Positions 1-9,078 of a stretch of DNA of 64,000 nucleotides are shown here, piece by piece. Positions within the stretch are counted from its first letter, which is position 1, and each line of letters starts with the position of its first letter. The position numbers and the translations under genes are program-made. Where the stretch lies: NCBI GenBank assembly GCA_047600805.1, contig JASGKG010000001.1, positions 1,674,001 to 1,738,000 of the forward strand. Reading direction: 5' to 3'. The stretch comes from JADKHC01 sp047600805 (GTDB lineage: Bacteria > Verrucomicrobiota > Verrucomicrobiia > Opitutales > Opitutaceae). The notes beneath the pieces are model-generated. The model had not been told where the DNA came from and ran no database searches. It saw only the letters and a program-made list of their open reading frames with translations.

Positions 1-1
1 C

Positions 2-364
2 GAGCTTCCCCAACTTTTGAACGTGCTCAAAGGCGACATGAGCCTCGTTGGCCCTCGTCCCTGCATCCCTTACGAATACGATGGTTATCAGCCTTGGCAG
101 AAAGAGCGCTTCGCCGCGGTCCCAGGCCTTACGGGCCTTTGGCAGGTGAGCGGAAAAAACCGCACCACCTTCGACGAGATGATCCACCTGGACATCCGTT
201 ATGGCCGGAGAAAATCACTCTTGGGCGATCTGAGGATTTTGGCGATGACCCCAGTCGCAGTCGTTCAACAATACTTGGACACCAAGAAAAGCCGCGCCAC
301 GGCGATCGCCGCCACTCGTGAACCAATTCAGCGTCGGTACATTTCCGAACAGCAGGTTGGATAA
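2..364 (+). CDS. Sugar-phosphate (polyprenyl) transferase, C-terminal part
   Basis: This is the end of an initiating sugar transferase that moves a hexose-1-phosphate from a UDP-sugar to undecaprenyl phosphate at the inner membrane, the first step of a repeat unit. The reading frame is open to the window edge. The run ELPQLLNVLKGDMSLVGPRP is the hallmark of the bacterial sugar transferase (WbaP/WcaJ, PHPT) catalytic domain, and PGLTGLWQVSGKN about 30 residues later is the second conserved block. The N-terminal membrane part lies outside the window. The in-frame TTG at 17 is internal, not a start. It precedes the amino-sugar genes by 34 bases, so it belongs to the same polysaccharide operon. 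Family call is secure; the sugar used is unknown. Confidence 0.93.
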   Translation, partial: ELPQLLNVLKGDMSLVGPRPCIPYEYDGYQPWQKERFAAVPGLTGLWQVSGKNRTTFDEMIHLDIRYGRRKSLLGDLRILAMTPVAVVQQYLDTKKSRATAIAATREPIQRRYISEQQVG

Positions 365-398
365 AGAAACGTCGAGACGAACTCCAAAATTAGATTTC

Positions 399-1466
399 AT
401 GAAAAAACCTCTTAATATCGGTGTAGTTGGTTGTGGTTATTGGGGCCCGAACCTCATCCGTAACTTCCGTTCCCTTCCCGACTGCCGGCTCAAGGCCATG
501 TGCGATGTGAGCGAGGCCCGCCTCAAACATTTGAAATCTCTCTATCCCGAAGTGGAGGGCATCACCAATTACGAGACATTGCTAAGCGACAAAACGATCG
601 ACGCCATCGTGATCGCCACATCGGTGCGGTACCACTTCCCGATGGCGAAAGCGAGCCTGCTGGCCGGTAAGCACACGCTGGTTGAAAAGCCGCTCGCTGC
701 CTCCACGGCCGAATGCGAAGAGCTCGTCGATCTGGCCGCGAGCAAGGGATTGATCCTGATGGTCGGCCACACATTCCTCTACTCGCCCGCCGTGCGACGC
801 GTGAAGGAAATTGTCGATAACGGCGATATCGGCGAAATCCGCTACATCAGTGCACGTCGCCTCAATCTCGGCCTCTTCCAGAAAGACATCAACGTTGCCT
901 GGGACTTGGCCCCTCACGACATCTCCGTGATTTTGTATATTCTCGGCGAAGCACCGAAACGCATCAATTGCCAAGGCACTGCCCACGTCACACGCGGCAT
1001 CGAGGATGTGACCACGATGTTCCTGGAGTTCTCAAAGGATCGCTCGGCGATCGTCCAGAGCAGTTGGCTCGACCCTCGCAAAATCCGCGAGATGACTATC
1101 GTTGGGAGCAAACGCATGATCGTTTACGACGACGTCGCTGTGCAGGAGAAAATTAAAATTTTCGACGCGCGCGTCGAGCGCCCGCCCCACTACGACACCT
1201 TCGCGGAATTCCATTATGCTTACCACTACGGCGATATCTACGCGCCTTACATCAAGCAGGACGAACCCCTGAAAACCGAGTGTCAGCACTTCTTGGATTG
1301 CATCAACAACGGCTCCCTCCCGATAACGAGCGGAGCAAAAGGCTTGGAAGTTGTCCGCATTCTGGAAGCCTCTTCAGAATCCCTCAAATTGAATGGTGCT
1401 TCCATCGATTTCACCCCCAGCCATAAGGCCGCAAAAACTCAGGCCCAGCCCTTAGTTACAGCCTAA
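399..1466 (+). CDS. Gfo/Idh/MocA family NAD(P)-dependent oxidoreductase (WbpB/WlbA-like)
   Basis: A 355-residue sugar oxidoreductase. It has an N-terminal Rossmann fold with the glycine motif GCGYWG at residues 11-16 and the family EKP motif at residues 96-98, followed by the alpha/beta substrate domain. The start at 399 gives the usual MKKPLNIGVVG beginning; the earlier in-frame ATG at 318 lies inside the previous gene. Its neighbours are a left-handed beta-helix acetyltransferase and a DegT aminotransferase, the same trio as WbpB-WbpD-WbpE in Pseudomonas, which oxidise C3 of UDP-N-acetylglucosaminuronate, aminate it and acetylate it. By that analogy this enzyme would make the 3-keto sugar. 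The pathway is inference from context; the fold assignment is firm. Confidence 0.85.
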   Translation: MKKPLNIGVVGCGYWGPNLIRNFRSLPDCRLKAMCDVSEARLKHLKSLYPEVEGITNYETLLSDKTIDAIVIATSVRYHFPMAKASLLAGKHTLVEKPLAASTAECEELVDLAASKGLILMVGHTFLYSPAVRRVKEIVDNGDIGEIRYISARRLNLGLFQKDINVAWDLAPHDISVILYILGEAPKRINCQGTAHVTRGIEDVTTMFLEFSKDRSAIVQSSWLDPRKIREMTIVGSKRMIVYDDVAVQEKIKIFDARVERPPHYDTFAEFHYAYHYGDIYAPYIKQDEPLKTECQHFLDCINNGSLPITSGAKGLEVVRILEASSESLKLNGASIDFTPSHKAAKTQAQPLVTA

Positions 1467-1508
1467 GGCCCATCGCGGGAGCCTCCAGGATTCTCTAACA
1501 GCTCTTAA

Positions 1509-2000
1509 ATGACTCCTCAGTCTAACCAGCAAATTGCACCTAATGTTAAATTGGGTGCGGGCGTGCGAATTTTTGGTTTCACCAACCTCTATGGTTGTGA
1601 AATTGGCGATGAAACGAAAGTCGGCACGTTCGTTGAAATCCAGAAAGGCGCAAAGATCGGCGCGCGCTGCAAGATCTCGAGCCACAGCTTCATCTGCGAA
1701 GGCGTCGAAATCGAAGATGAGGTGTTCGTCGGCCACGGCGTCATGTTCACAAACGACCTGTTTCCCCGCGCCACCGCTGCTGGCGGCCAGCTTCAGACCG
1801 AAGCCGACTGGGCGTGTATCAAAACCCTCGTGAAACGCGGCGCGTCGATCGGCTCCAATGCCACGATCCTCTGTGGCATTACCATCGGCGAAAACGCGTT
1901 GATCGGGGCAGGCAGTGTGGTTACCAAAGATGTTCCACCCAACGCTGTCGTCGTTGGCAATCCAGCTCGTACTATCAAAACTCTCGATGCAAAAAGTTAA
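1509..2000 (+). CDS. Hexapeptide-repeat N-acetyltransferase (WbpD/WlbB-like)
   Basis: A 163-residue left-handed beta-helix acyltransferase. Isoleucine/valine-led hexads run through the whole chain (VKLGAG, CEIGDE, AKIGAR, VEIEDE, ASIGSN, ITIGEN, ALIGAG). The stretch SHSFICEGVEIEDEVFVGHG followed by FTND is typical of WbpD/WlbB, which acetylates the 3-amino group of UDP-2-acetamido-3-amino-2,3-dideoxyglucuronate. The C-terminal VVVGNPAR is the common end of such enzymes. Its stop overlaps the start of the following aminotransferase by 14 bases, implying coupled translation. It could equally be an FdtC-type acetyltransferase acting on a nucleotide 3-amino-deoxysugar; the sugar cannot be decided from sequence alone. 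Confidence 0.85.
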   Translation: MTPQSNQQIAPNVKLGAGVRIFGFTNLYGCEIGDETKVGTFVEIQKGAKIGARCKISSHSFICEGVEIEDEVFVGHGVMFTNDLFPRATAAGGQLQTEADWACIKTLVKRGASIGSNATILCGITIGENALIGAGSVVTKDVPPNAVVVGNPARTIKTLDAKS

Positions 2001-3105
2001 AGTTCCGTTCCTCGACCTAAAAGCCCACCACGATCCCATTCGCGCCGAAGTCATGGCCGCGATGAACGAGGTGATTGACCTGAACGCCTTCGCCGGCGGT
2101 CCATTCGTCAGCAAATTCGAGGAGGACTACGCGAAATACTGCGACGCGAAATTTTGCATCGGCGCTGGAAACGGAACTGATACGCTTTGGTTCGCACTGC
2201 TCGCTCTGGGGGTCGGCCAAGGCGACGAAGTCATCACTGCACCAATGACCTTCATGGCGACGGCCGAAGCGATCAGCTACTCCGGAGCCAAGCCGGTTTT
2301 CGTCGATATCGATCCTGTTTCCTACACGCTTGATCCCGCCAAAATTGAAGCGGCGATCACTCCGCGAACCAAGGCGATTATTCCCGTGCACCTCTTCGGC
2401 CAATGCGCCGACATGGACCCGATCCTAGCCATCGCGAAAAAGCACAATTTACACGTCGTTGAAGACGCCGCCCAAGCTCAAGGTGCACTTTATAGAGGCC
2501 GCAAGGCGGGCACGTTTGGCGCTGCTGGATCGTTTAGCTTTTACCCAGGCAAAAATCTTGGTGCTTGGGGCGAAGCAGGCGCTGTCACCACCAATGACGC
2601 TGCGCTAGCCGAGCGGATGAAGATGTTTCGCGAGCATGGACAAAAAAAGAAGTACTACCACGACGTGATCGGCTGGAATGGCCGGATGGACGGGCTCCAA
2701 GCGGCCGTCCTGCGCGTAAAGCTCAAGTACCTCGACAAAGCCAACGACGGTCGTCGCCGTGCAGCCGCTCGGTACAACCAACTCCTCGCAGAACTCAAGG
2801 GTATCACTCTCCCCGTTGAGCTTCCTGGCCGCCATCATATTTACCACGTCTACGCGCTTCGTCTGCAGAACCGCGACGCCGTTCTCAAAGCCCTGGGTGA
2901 TCAAGGCATTAGCTGCGGCATCCACTATCCCGTTCCAGTCCACCTGCAAGAGGCCTACGCCCACCTTGGTTATAAAAAAGGTGATTTCCCAGTCAGTGAA
3001 GCCTGCGGTGAAACTTTCCTCTCGCTTCCGATGTATCCGGAGCTGACCGATCTGCAGATCGACGCGGTCGCACAGGAACTTGCCTCGGCGATCAAAGGCC
3101 GCTAG
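1987..3105 (+). CDS. DegT/DnrJ/EryC1 sugar aminotransferase (WbpE/WlbC-like)
   Basis: A 372-residue PLP-dependent nucleotide-sugar aminotransferase. Conserved blocks are VPFLDLK at the start, GNGTDTLWFALLALG, GDEVITAPMTF, IPVHLFGQCADMDPI, EDAAQAQGA, the PLP lysine Lys189 in SFYPGKNLGAWG, and GWNGRMDGLQAAVLRVKL. The start at 1987 is chosen because the longer in-frame start at 1915 lies inside the acetyltransferase gene, while 1987 gives the family N-terminus MQKVKVPFLDLK. It would transfer an amino group, probably from glutamate, to the 3-keto sugar made by the oxidoreductase at 399. Substrate is inferred from the gene trio. Confidence 0.88.
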   Translation: MQKVKVPFLDLKAHHDPIRAEVMAAMNEVIDLNAFAGGPFVSKFEEDYAKYCDAKFCIGAGNGTDTLWFALLALGVGQGDEVITAPMTFMATAEAISYSGAKPVFVDIDPVSYTLDPAKIEAAITPRTKAIIPVHLFGQCADMDPILAIAKKHNLHVVEDAAQAQGALYRGRKAGTFGAAGSFSFYPGKNLGAWGEAGAVTTNDAALAERMKMFREHGQKKKYYHDVIGWNGRMDGLQAAVLRVKLKYLDKANDGRRRAAARYNQLLAELKGITLPVELPGRHHIYHVYALRLQNRDAVLKALGDQGISCGIHYPVPVHLQEAYAHLGYKKGDFPVSEACGETFLSLPMYPELTDLQIDAVAQELASAIKGR

Positions 3106-3195
3106 CTCAACCTGCATTTCTCGGTCCCGTTTCTTGATACCACTGGCTAGTCCGTGGTAGCTCGATGTTTTCGCCTATCCAAACACTCATCGTTT

Positions 3196-5484
3196 ATGCC
3201 TCCGAAACCCGTTAATAACGCGTCTCTCTTGGTCACTCGGAGTGCTCAGCCTGTCACGCGGATCCAGAACGAACCGCAAGGCACAAACCTGAGCCTTTCG
3301 GACATTTACTACACGATCTTCCGCCATAAGTGGAAAATCTTCTTCTGCAGCTTGCTCGGCCTCGCAGGAGCCGCCGTCTTCTACACAAAAACCCCTCGGA
3401 CCTTTAAATCCGAGGCGAAGCTGTTCGTGCGTTACGTGACTGAAAGCCGAACACCCATGAAGACGGACGCCAGCAACGACCGAAATCCCGATCCCTATGG
3501 TGTTACTATTCTAAATTCAGAAATAGCCATCATCACGAGTCTCGATCTGGCCAAAAAGGTCGTCGATACCCTCGGTGTTGAGACGTTCATCAAGCCCACC
3601 AACGACGGCTTCGACAAGGAACGCGCCTATGCGACTTTCTGCAGCGGCTTGCTGGCCGAAGCGCCCGCGCACAGCACGATCATTGATATTTCGTTCTCGC
3701 ATCAAAATCCTGCGATCGTCCAGCCCGTGCTTCGGGAGATCATTATCCAATATCTAAAAAAGCACGTGCAGATCCATCGCTACAGCGGGCTGGTGGATGA
3801 TCTTCTCATTCAGGAAGCCGATCAAATGCGCAGCCGCCTTGCCGAAACCGAGGAGGCTCTGCGCAAAGCCAAAGGCGCCCTCGGTTATGCCTCGATCGAA
3901 GAAGGGGTCCAAATCACTTCGACGCTCACGACACGCGCAAGACAAGAGCTTGCCGACGCCGAAACTGAACTCGCCGAACGCCTCGCCTTCATCACCAACT
4001 TCGAAACCAACAGCGCGAAGGCGCCCGTGACCACCGACGCGACAACGACAGCCCCTGCCCTGCCTCCGCGTCCGCCGGAAAACATCGTCAACTCCTACAC
4101 GCGCCTGGTTAATCGCCTCGCCAACCTGAAAAAGACCGAACAGGACCTGCTAAACCAGTTCACACCGGAAAATGTTCGGGTGAAGGACATAGTCGGCCAA
4201 ATTGAGGATCTCGACGCCGAGGTTAAGAAACTGGAATCGGAGTACCCTTCCCTCAAACTCACGGATATTCCCCAGGTAAACGCCCCGACAGCCGCCGTCG
4301 CGCCAAGTACCTCGGTGCGCGACATCGGCCTCGAACGAGCCCGCATCCGCTCACTCGAATCAAAGACCACTTCGCTCAAGGTACAACTCGCCAAGCTCAA
4401 GGAGGAAATCGCGCGCATCAACTCCTTGGAGCCCGAGTTTACAGAGCTGGTCCGCCGCAAAACGCAGCAGGAGTCGAACTATCTGAAGTACTCCAACAAC
4501 CTGGAACAGGCGCGCTTTGCCGAATCAACCAACTCCGGTAATGTTTCAAACATCAGCGAGATCCAATCGCCCTCGTTTGCGACAAAGGTCAAAAGCAAGC
4601 GCATCGTCATCGTACCCGCCATCGCAGTTGGCGGCTTTGTGATCGGCCTGGCGTGGGCGTTCCTCATCGAACTTTACGTCGACCGCTCTCTGCGACGCCC
4701 AAGCGAGATCGAACGCAAGTTGGACCTTCCCCTCTTTCTTTCGATGCCCCAGATCACTCGCAAGGATCGGAAAAAGGTATCGAAGGCTATCGTTTCGACC
4801 AAATCGACTCCAGAAGACACGACGCCCGCGAAAGACTCACTCGTCTCGCACGCATTGCAGCCTTACTTCGCAGCCTTGCGCGACCGTCTGATTGGCTTTT
4901 ACGAGAACCAAGATCTCACCCACAAACCAAAGCTGATCGCCGTCACAGGTCTGTCCCGAAAAACGGGCGTCTCCACCGTTGCAGCAGGCATTGCCCAAAG
5001 CCTCTCTGAAACGGGGGAAGGAAACGTTCTGCTTGTGAATATGAACCGCGGTGAAGATGCCGCGCACCAGTTTTCCCAGGGCAAGGTCATCACCCACTTC
5101 GATGATGTTCTTGAAAACAAGCACCGCAAAAATTCCGACGACAACCTCTACATTGTTTCGGAGGGCAGCAACAGCGAACAACTCATCCGCAATCTTCCAC
5201 AGAGATTTTCGAAGATGCTCCCCAAACTGAAGTCGAGTGACTTTGACTACATCATCTTCGATATGCCACCGGTGAGCCAGATCAGCATCACTCCCCGCCT
5301 TGCAGGCTACATGGATATCGTGCTGATGACGGTCGAGTCCGAGAAAACCGACCAAGACCAGGCCCGCCAAGCAGCCACGTTGCTTGAGAGCGCGAACGTG
5401 CAAGTCGGAATTGTCCTAAACAAAACTCAGAGCTATGTTCCGAAGGTCCTAAATAAAGGTGGCGACTTGATGCTCGGCCGTTAA
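3196..5484 (+). CDS. Wzz/GumC-type polysaccharide chain-length protein with degenerate kinase domain
   Basis: A 762-residue inner-membrane polysaccharide co-polymerase. The Wzz domain begins near residue 34 and contains the first membrane span (IFFCSLLGLAGAAVFYT). A long periplasmic region rich in coiled coil (about residues 200-460) follows, then a second span around residues 470-495 (VPAIAVGGFVIGLAWAFLIEL) and a cytoplasmic BY-kinase/ParA-like domain. In that domain the P-loop position reads SRKTGVST (587-594), with valine where the ATP-binding lysine should be. Walker A' reads LLVNMNRG without its aspartates, Walker B (YIIFDMPP, about 685-692) is kept, and the tail has only one tyrosine. 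The ATG at 3196 is preferred over the GTG at 3154, which adds 14 non-conserved residues. It sets polymer length; kinase activity is doubtful. Confidence 0.85.
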   Translation: MPPKPVNNASLLVTRSAQPVTRIQNEPQGTNLSLSDIYYTIFRHKWKIFFCSLLGLAGAAVFYTKTPRTFKSEAKLFVRYVTESRTPMKTDASNDRNPDPYGVTILNSEIAIITSLDLAKKVVDTLGVETFIKPTNDGFDKERAYATFCSGLLAEAPAHSTIIDISFSHQNPAIVQPVLREIIIQYLKKHVQIHRYSGLVDDLLIQEADQMRSRLAETEEALRKAKGALGYASIEEGVQITSTLTTRARQELADAETELAERLAFITNFETNSAKAPVTTDATTTAPALPPRPPENIVNSYTRLVNRLANLKKTEQDLLNQFTPENVRVKDIVGQIEDLDAEVKKLESEYPSLKLTDIPQVNAPTAAVAPSTSVRDIGLERARIRSLESKTTSLKVQLAKLKEEIARINSLEPEFTELVRRKTQQESNYLKYSNNLEQARFAESTNSGNVSNISEIQSPSFATKVKSKRIVIVPAIAVGGFVIGLAWAFLIELYVDRSLRRPSEIERKLDLPLFLSMPQITRKDRKKVSKAIVSTKSTPEDTTPAKDSLVSHALQPYFAALRDRLIGFYENQDLTHKPKLIAVTGLSRKTGVSTVAAGIAQSLSETGEGNVLLVNMNRGEDAAHQFSQGKVITHFDDVLENKHRKNSDDNLYIVSEGSNSEQLIRNLPQRFSKMLPKLKSSDFDYIIFDMPPVSQISITPRLAGYMDIVLMTVESEKTDQDQARQAATLLESANVQVGIVLNKTQSYVPKVLNKGGDLMLGR

Positions 5485-5519
5485 GCCATCCGCCACTGCC
5501 CCGATCCAAGCTCAACCGA

Positions 5520-6449
5520 ATGCTGCGGCGCCGCGTATATTATTCGCTAAAACCTTTTCTGCCTTGGCGCATCCGGGCCGCATTTCGCCGCCTTCATGCT
5601 CAGCGCATCCGGGCTAAAACCTCTCACCTCTGGCCGATAAATCCAAATTGCAATCGCCCACCTCCTCATTGGAAGGGCTGGCCTGACGGTAAAAAATTCG
5701 CCTTCGTCCTGACCCATGACGTTGAAAGCCGACATGGCCTGATAAAATCCGATCAACTGGCCGCCCTGGAGATGGAGCTTGGTTTTAGATCAAGTTTCAA
5801 TTTCATCCCGGAAGGCCCTTATCGTCTTAGCCCAGAACTGCGATCTTGGCTTGTTACAAATGGTTTTGAAATCGGAATACACGACCTCCGCCATGACGGT
5901 AGACTCTTTGAATCGTACTCCGGCTTCAAAAAAAGAGCCGAGCGGATCAACCACTTTTCACGCGAGTGGAAGACCGCCGGTTTCCGCTCGGGCTTCATGC
6001 TTCGAAACCTCGATTGGATCCACGAGCTTGAAATCGAATACGACGCTTCAACTTTCGACACCGATCCGTTCGAGCCTCAGCCCGAGGGAGCAGGGACAAT
6101 TTTCCCGCAGTGGATTCCCGCGCCCGCGGGCGTTCGGTCCAAAAATCGCGGCTACGTCGAACTCCCGTACACGCTCCCGCAAGACTCCACCCTCTTTCTC
6201 TTCCTCAAAGAAACTTCTCCTGAGATCTGGATGCGTAAGCTCGACTGGGTCGCTGAACAAGGAGGCATGGCGCTGATCGATGTTCATCCCGACTACATCA
6301 ACTTTGACGGCCACGTTCGCGCTAACGAATACCCGAGCGTTTTCTACTCCGACTTCCTCCGCTATGTGCAGCAGAAATACGCAGCACAGTACTGGCACGT
6401 CTCTCCCCTTCAACTCGCCTCCTGGTATCGCACCAATACACTCCAGTGA
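5520..6449 (+). CDS. NodB-like polysaccharide deacetylase family protein
   Basis: A 309-residue carbohydrate esterase-4-like protein. The metal-site motifs are recognisable: LTHDVE with Asp67 (motif 1), and GIHDLRHDG, which supplies His121 and His125 in the HxxxH spacing of motif 2. A later RSGFMLRNLDW stretch resembles motif 3, and ALIDVHPDYI near the C-terminus the last motif with its histidine. There is no clear signal peptide; the N-terminus is arginine-rich. Deacetylases of this type occur in exosortase-linked polysaccharide clusters and would remove N-acetyl groups from an amino sugar of the lipid-linked or polymerised glycan. The downstream glycosyltransferase starts at the stop codon (GTGA overlap), so the two are translated together. 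Confidence 0.8.
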   Translation: MLRRRVYYSLKPFLPWRIRAAFRRLHAQRIRAKTSHLWPINPNCNRPPPHWKGWPDGKKFAFVLTHDVESRHGLIKSDQLAALEMELGFRSSFNFIPEGPYRLSPELRSWLVTNGFEIGIHDLRHDGRLFESYSGFKKRAERINHFSREWKTAGFRSGFMLRNLDWIHELEIEYDASTFDTDPFEPQPEGAGTIFPQWIPAPAGVRSKNRGYVELPYTLPQDSTLFLFLKETSPEIWMRKLDWVAEQGGMALIDVHPDYINFDGHVRANEYPSVFYSDFLRYVQQKYAAQYWHVSPLQLASWYRTNTLQ

Positions 6450-7672
6450 CACCGTCTGACCACACTCATCCAGATTTGCGCGGAAAACGGGCCGCTGTCA
6501 TCCTCTACTCCAGCTTTCCGTCCGACCCCCGACCGAACCGTGCGGCAGAGGCGATGGCGGAAGCAGGCATGACCGTGGACGTCCTGTGCCTGGCTGAATC
6601 CGAAAAAGAAGCACCGCATGAAAAATGCGGGAATATCAGTGTTTACCGCATTCCGATGCGTCGGCGCCGTGAAAGCAAATTAACTTACCTTCTCCAATAC
6701 GGTCGTTTCCTGCTTTCCTCGTTTTGGTTTCTGACGCGACGTTCTCTCCGCAAGAAATACGACATCGTGCATGTGCACAATATGCCCGACTTCCTCGTCT
6801 TCGCCGCACTGGTTCCCCGCCTGCAGGGCACTCGCGTAATTCTCGACATTCACGACCCGATGCCTGAATTGATGGTGACGATCTACGGCCTGCCTCCTAA
6901 GCATTGGTTCGTTCGCATTCTACGAATCTTTGAACGCCTCAGCATCGGCTTCGCTCATCTCGTCCTCACGCCCAACATCGCCTTCAAAACACTTTTTATC
7001 TCTCGAAGCACCAAACGTGAGAACAAGATCCAGATCGTGATGAACTCCCCCCAGGAGAAGCTTTTCGATCCCGATCGCCTCGGTGCTAACCAACCTCAAG
7101 CAACCGACAATCGCGCCTTTCGAATCATGCACCACGGTTCGATCGTACACCGGCACGGCATCGATCTTCTCGTGGAAGCAATAGCTCGGGTTCGCCCCCA
7201 AATCCCGGGCGTCCGACTCGATATCTACGGAAATCGCACGCCTTTCGTGGATACCGTTTTGAGCCGTGCTCAGGAGCTCGGTGTCAGCGACATCGTCGCG
7301 TATCATGGGCCGCGAACGCAGGGGCAAATCGCCGAACTTATCCGCGAGTGCAACCTCGGTGTCGTTCCCAACCGCCGCTCCGTTTTCACCGACATCAACT
7401 TCCCCACTCGTCTCTTCGAGTATCTTTCGATGCATCGTCCCGTCATCGCGCCTTCCACGCAGGGAATTCGCGACTATTTTTCGGACGAACAGATGATGTT
7501 CTTCAAACCCGAAGACGTCAGCGACCTCGCCGAGCGGATCCTCTGGGTGTATCGGAATCCTCAGGAGACGAGCCGCATCGTCCAAGCGGGCATCGAGATT
7601 TACCGCCATCATCTGTGGAGCCAGGAAAAATCCAAGTTTATCTCGCTTGTCGGGACTCTCATGCAGCAGTAA
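6446..7672 (+). CDS. Glycosyltransferase family 4
   Basis: A 408-residue GT-B enzyme. The N-terminal half carries the early motif PSDPRPNRAAEAMAEAG and the acceptor-side VHVHNMPDFLVFAA. The C-terminal half carries the nucleotide-sugar site, HGSIVHRHGIDLLVEAIARV followed by the GT4 segment VPNRRSVFTDINFPTRLFEYLSM, where the usual E-x7-E is shortened. The start is GTG at 6446, inside the stop of the deacetylase gene (4-base overlap). No membrane spans are evident, so it should work at the cytoplasmic face of the inner membrane, adding one sugar to the lipid-linked repeat unit. Donor and acceptor are not predictable. Confidence 0.88.
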   Translation: MTPSDHTHPDLRGKRAAVILYSSFPSDPRPNRAAEAMAEAGMTVDVLCLAESEKEAPHEKCGNISVYRIPMRRRRESKLTYLLQYGRFLLSSFWFLTRRSLRKKYDIVHVHNMPDFLVFAALVPRLQGTRVILDIHDPMPELMVTIYGLPPKHWFVRILRIFERLSIGFAHLVLTPNIAFKTLFISRSTKRENKIQIVMNSPQEKLFDPDRLGANQPQATDNRAFRIMHHGSIVHRHGIDLLVEAIARVRPQIPGVRLDIYGNRTPFVDTVLSRAQELGVSDIVAYHGPRTQGQIAELIRECNLGVVPNRRSVFTDINFPTRLFEYLSMHRPVIAPSTQGIRDYFSDEQMMFFKPEDVSDLAERILWVYRNPQETSRIVQAGIEIYRHHLWSQEKSKFISLVGTLMQQ

Positions 7673-7714
7673 ACGAACCACTTTCCAACTACAAATTCCA
7701 CCCCCTTTACTTCG

Positions 7715-9028
7715 ATGAACATTAGCATATTCGGTCTTGGTTATGTCGGCTGCGTTGCCACAGGTTGCCTGGCGCAAAATGGACACCGCGTCACCGGCGT
7801 GGATCCTCAACAAACAAAGGTGGACTTCATCAACGCCGGCCAGTCCACGATTATCGAGGAGGGTATTGCCGAAATCATCGCAGCCCAGCGTAAAGCTGGC
7901 CGCATCAGCGCGACGCGCTCCGTGGCCGAAGCTGTGCTTTCCACCGAGTTCTCCTTCATCTGCGTCGGCACCCCACCCACTCCACAGGGACATCTCGACC
8001 TTTCCGCGATCGTGAAAGTGGCCGGCGAAATCGGCGCCGCGCTCAAAGAAAAGACAACGCGCCACGTCGTCGCCGTTCGATCCACCGTGCTCCCTGGCAC
8101 GCGCGAAATGGTGGAAGGCGAAATCGAGAAAGCTTCAGGCCGCAAAGCGGGCCAAGATTTCGCGGTCGTCTCAAATCCGGAATTTCTTCGCGAGGGGACT
8201 TCGGTCAAAGATTTTTTCAAGCCGCCGTACACGCTGCTCGGCTCAAATTGTGAATGGGCCACCGAAATGGCGCGCGAACTCTACAAGGGCATCGACGCGC
8301 CGTTCATTACAACGGAGCCACGCGTAGCCGAACTGATGAAGTACGTCTGCAATTCCTTCCACGCTCTGAAGATCGTCTTCGCCAACGAGGTCGGCAACAT
8401 CTGCAAAACCCTAGACATCGACTCCCACCAATTGATGGAGGTGTTCTGCAAGGACACCAAGCTCAACATTTCGCCAGCCTATCTGAAACCTGGCTTCGCT
8501 TACGGCGGCTCCTGCCTTCCGAAAGATTTAAAGGCGCTGCGCACCATCGCCCACGACAATTACCTCCAGACACCGGTTTTGGAAGCAATCGAGCGAAGCA
8601 ACGAGTTCCAGAAGGAACTTACGTTGAAAAAGATCATGGATGCTGGCGTGCAAAACGTCGGATTCCTCGGGCTCGCCTTCAAAGCCGGCACCGATGACCT
8701 TCGCGAAAGCCCGATCATCGACGTCATCGAGCGGCTCCTCGGCAAAGGCTACAGTCTCAAAATTTACGACCCGCACGTCCACGTTTCGCAGCTGACCGGC
8801 GCGAATCGCGACTACATTTTAAAGAGAATCCCGTTCATCTCGCGCTTTCTCACCGACAATCTCCAGGAAACGATTGATAGCGCCGAACTACTCGTTGTCG
8901 TCAACAAGGCGGAAGGCGTCGAGGCAGCCATGAAAGCGCTGCCGGCCGGCAAAACCGTCTACGACATTGCCGGCCTGCGGCCCTCCGCCCTTGGCAGCGG
9001 AGTTAAGTACTCCGGCATTTCCTGGTGA
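7715..9028 (+). CDS. algD: GDP-mannose 6-dehydrogenase-like UDP/GDP-sugar dehydrogenase
   Basis: A 437-residue NAD-dependent four-electron sugar dehydrogenase, the length of Pseudomonas AlgD (436). The N-terminal motif ISIFGLGYVGCVATGCL is the NAD site, VGTPPTPQGHLDLSAI and RSTVLPGT are family blocks, and the catalytic cysteine is Cys267 in GGSCLPKD. The C-terminal GLAFKAGTDDLRESP and IYDPHVHVSQLTGANRDYI resemble AlgD more than UDP-glucose dehydrogenase, especially the last segment. It should oxidise GDP-mannose to GDP-mannuronate, giving the polymer a uronic acid. The AlgI-type acetylase at 11259 fits that reading. UDP-N-acetylglucosamine dehydrogenase (WbpA role, which the trio at 399-3105 would need) is the main alternative. 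Confidence 0.82.
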   Translation: MNISIFGLGYVGCVATGCLAQNGHRVTGVDPQQTKVDFINAGQSTIIEEGIAEIIAAQRKAGRISATRSVAEAVLSTEFSFICVGTPPTPQGHLDLSAIVKVAGEIGAALKEKTTRHVVAVRSTVLPGTREMVEGEIEKASGRKAGQDFAVVSNPEFLREGTSVKDFFKPPYTLLGSNCEWATEMARELYKGIDAPFITTEPRVAELMKYVCNSFHALKIVFANEVGNICKTLDIDSHQLMEVFCKDTKLNISPAYLKPGFAYGGSCLPKDLKALRTIAHDNYLQTPVLEAIERSNEFQKELTLKKIMDAGVQNVGFLGLAFKAGTDDLRESPIIDVIERLLGKGYSLKIYDPHVHVSQLTGANRDYILKRIPFISRFLTDNLQETIDSAELLVVVNKAEGVEAAMKALPAGKTVYDIAGLRPSALGSGVKYSGISW

Positions 9029-9078
9029 TTCAGCCCTCCCGCTCACGCACTCGCGGCTTCGCACTGCGCCACCGATAG

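Noticed and set aside
6920..8065. Long - strand open frame (381 codons) across the GT4 and AlgD-like genes
   Set aside because: It crosses two genes with clear families on the + strand and its translation has no recognisable motif; high GC creates such antisense frames.
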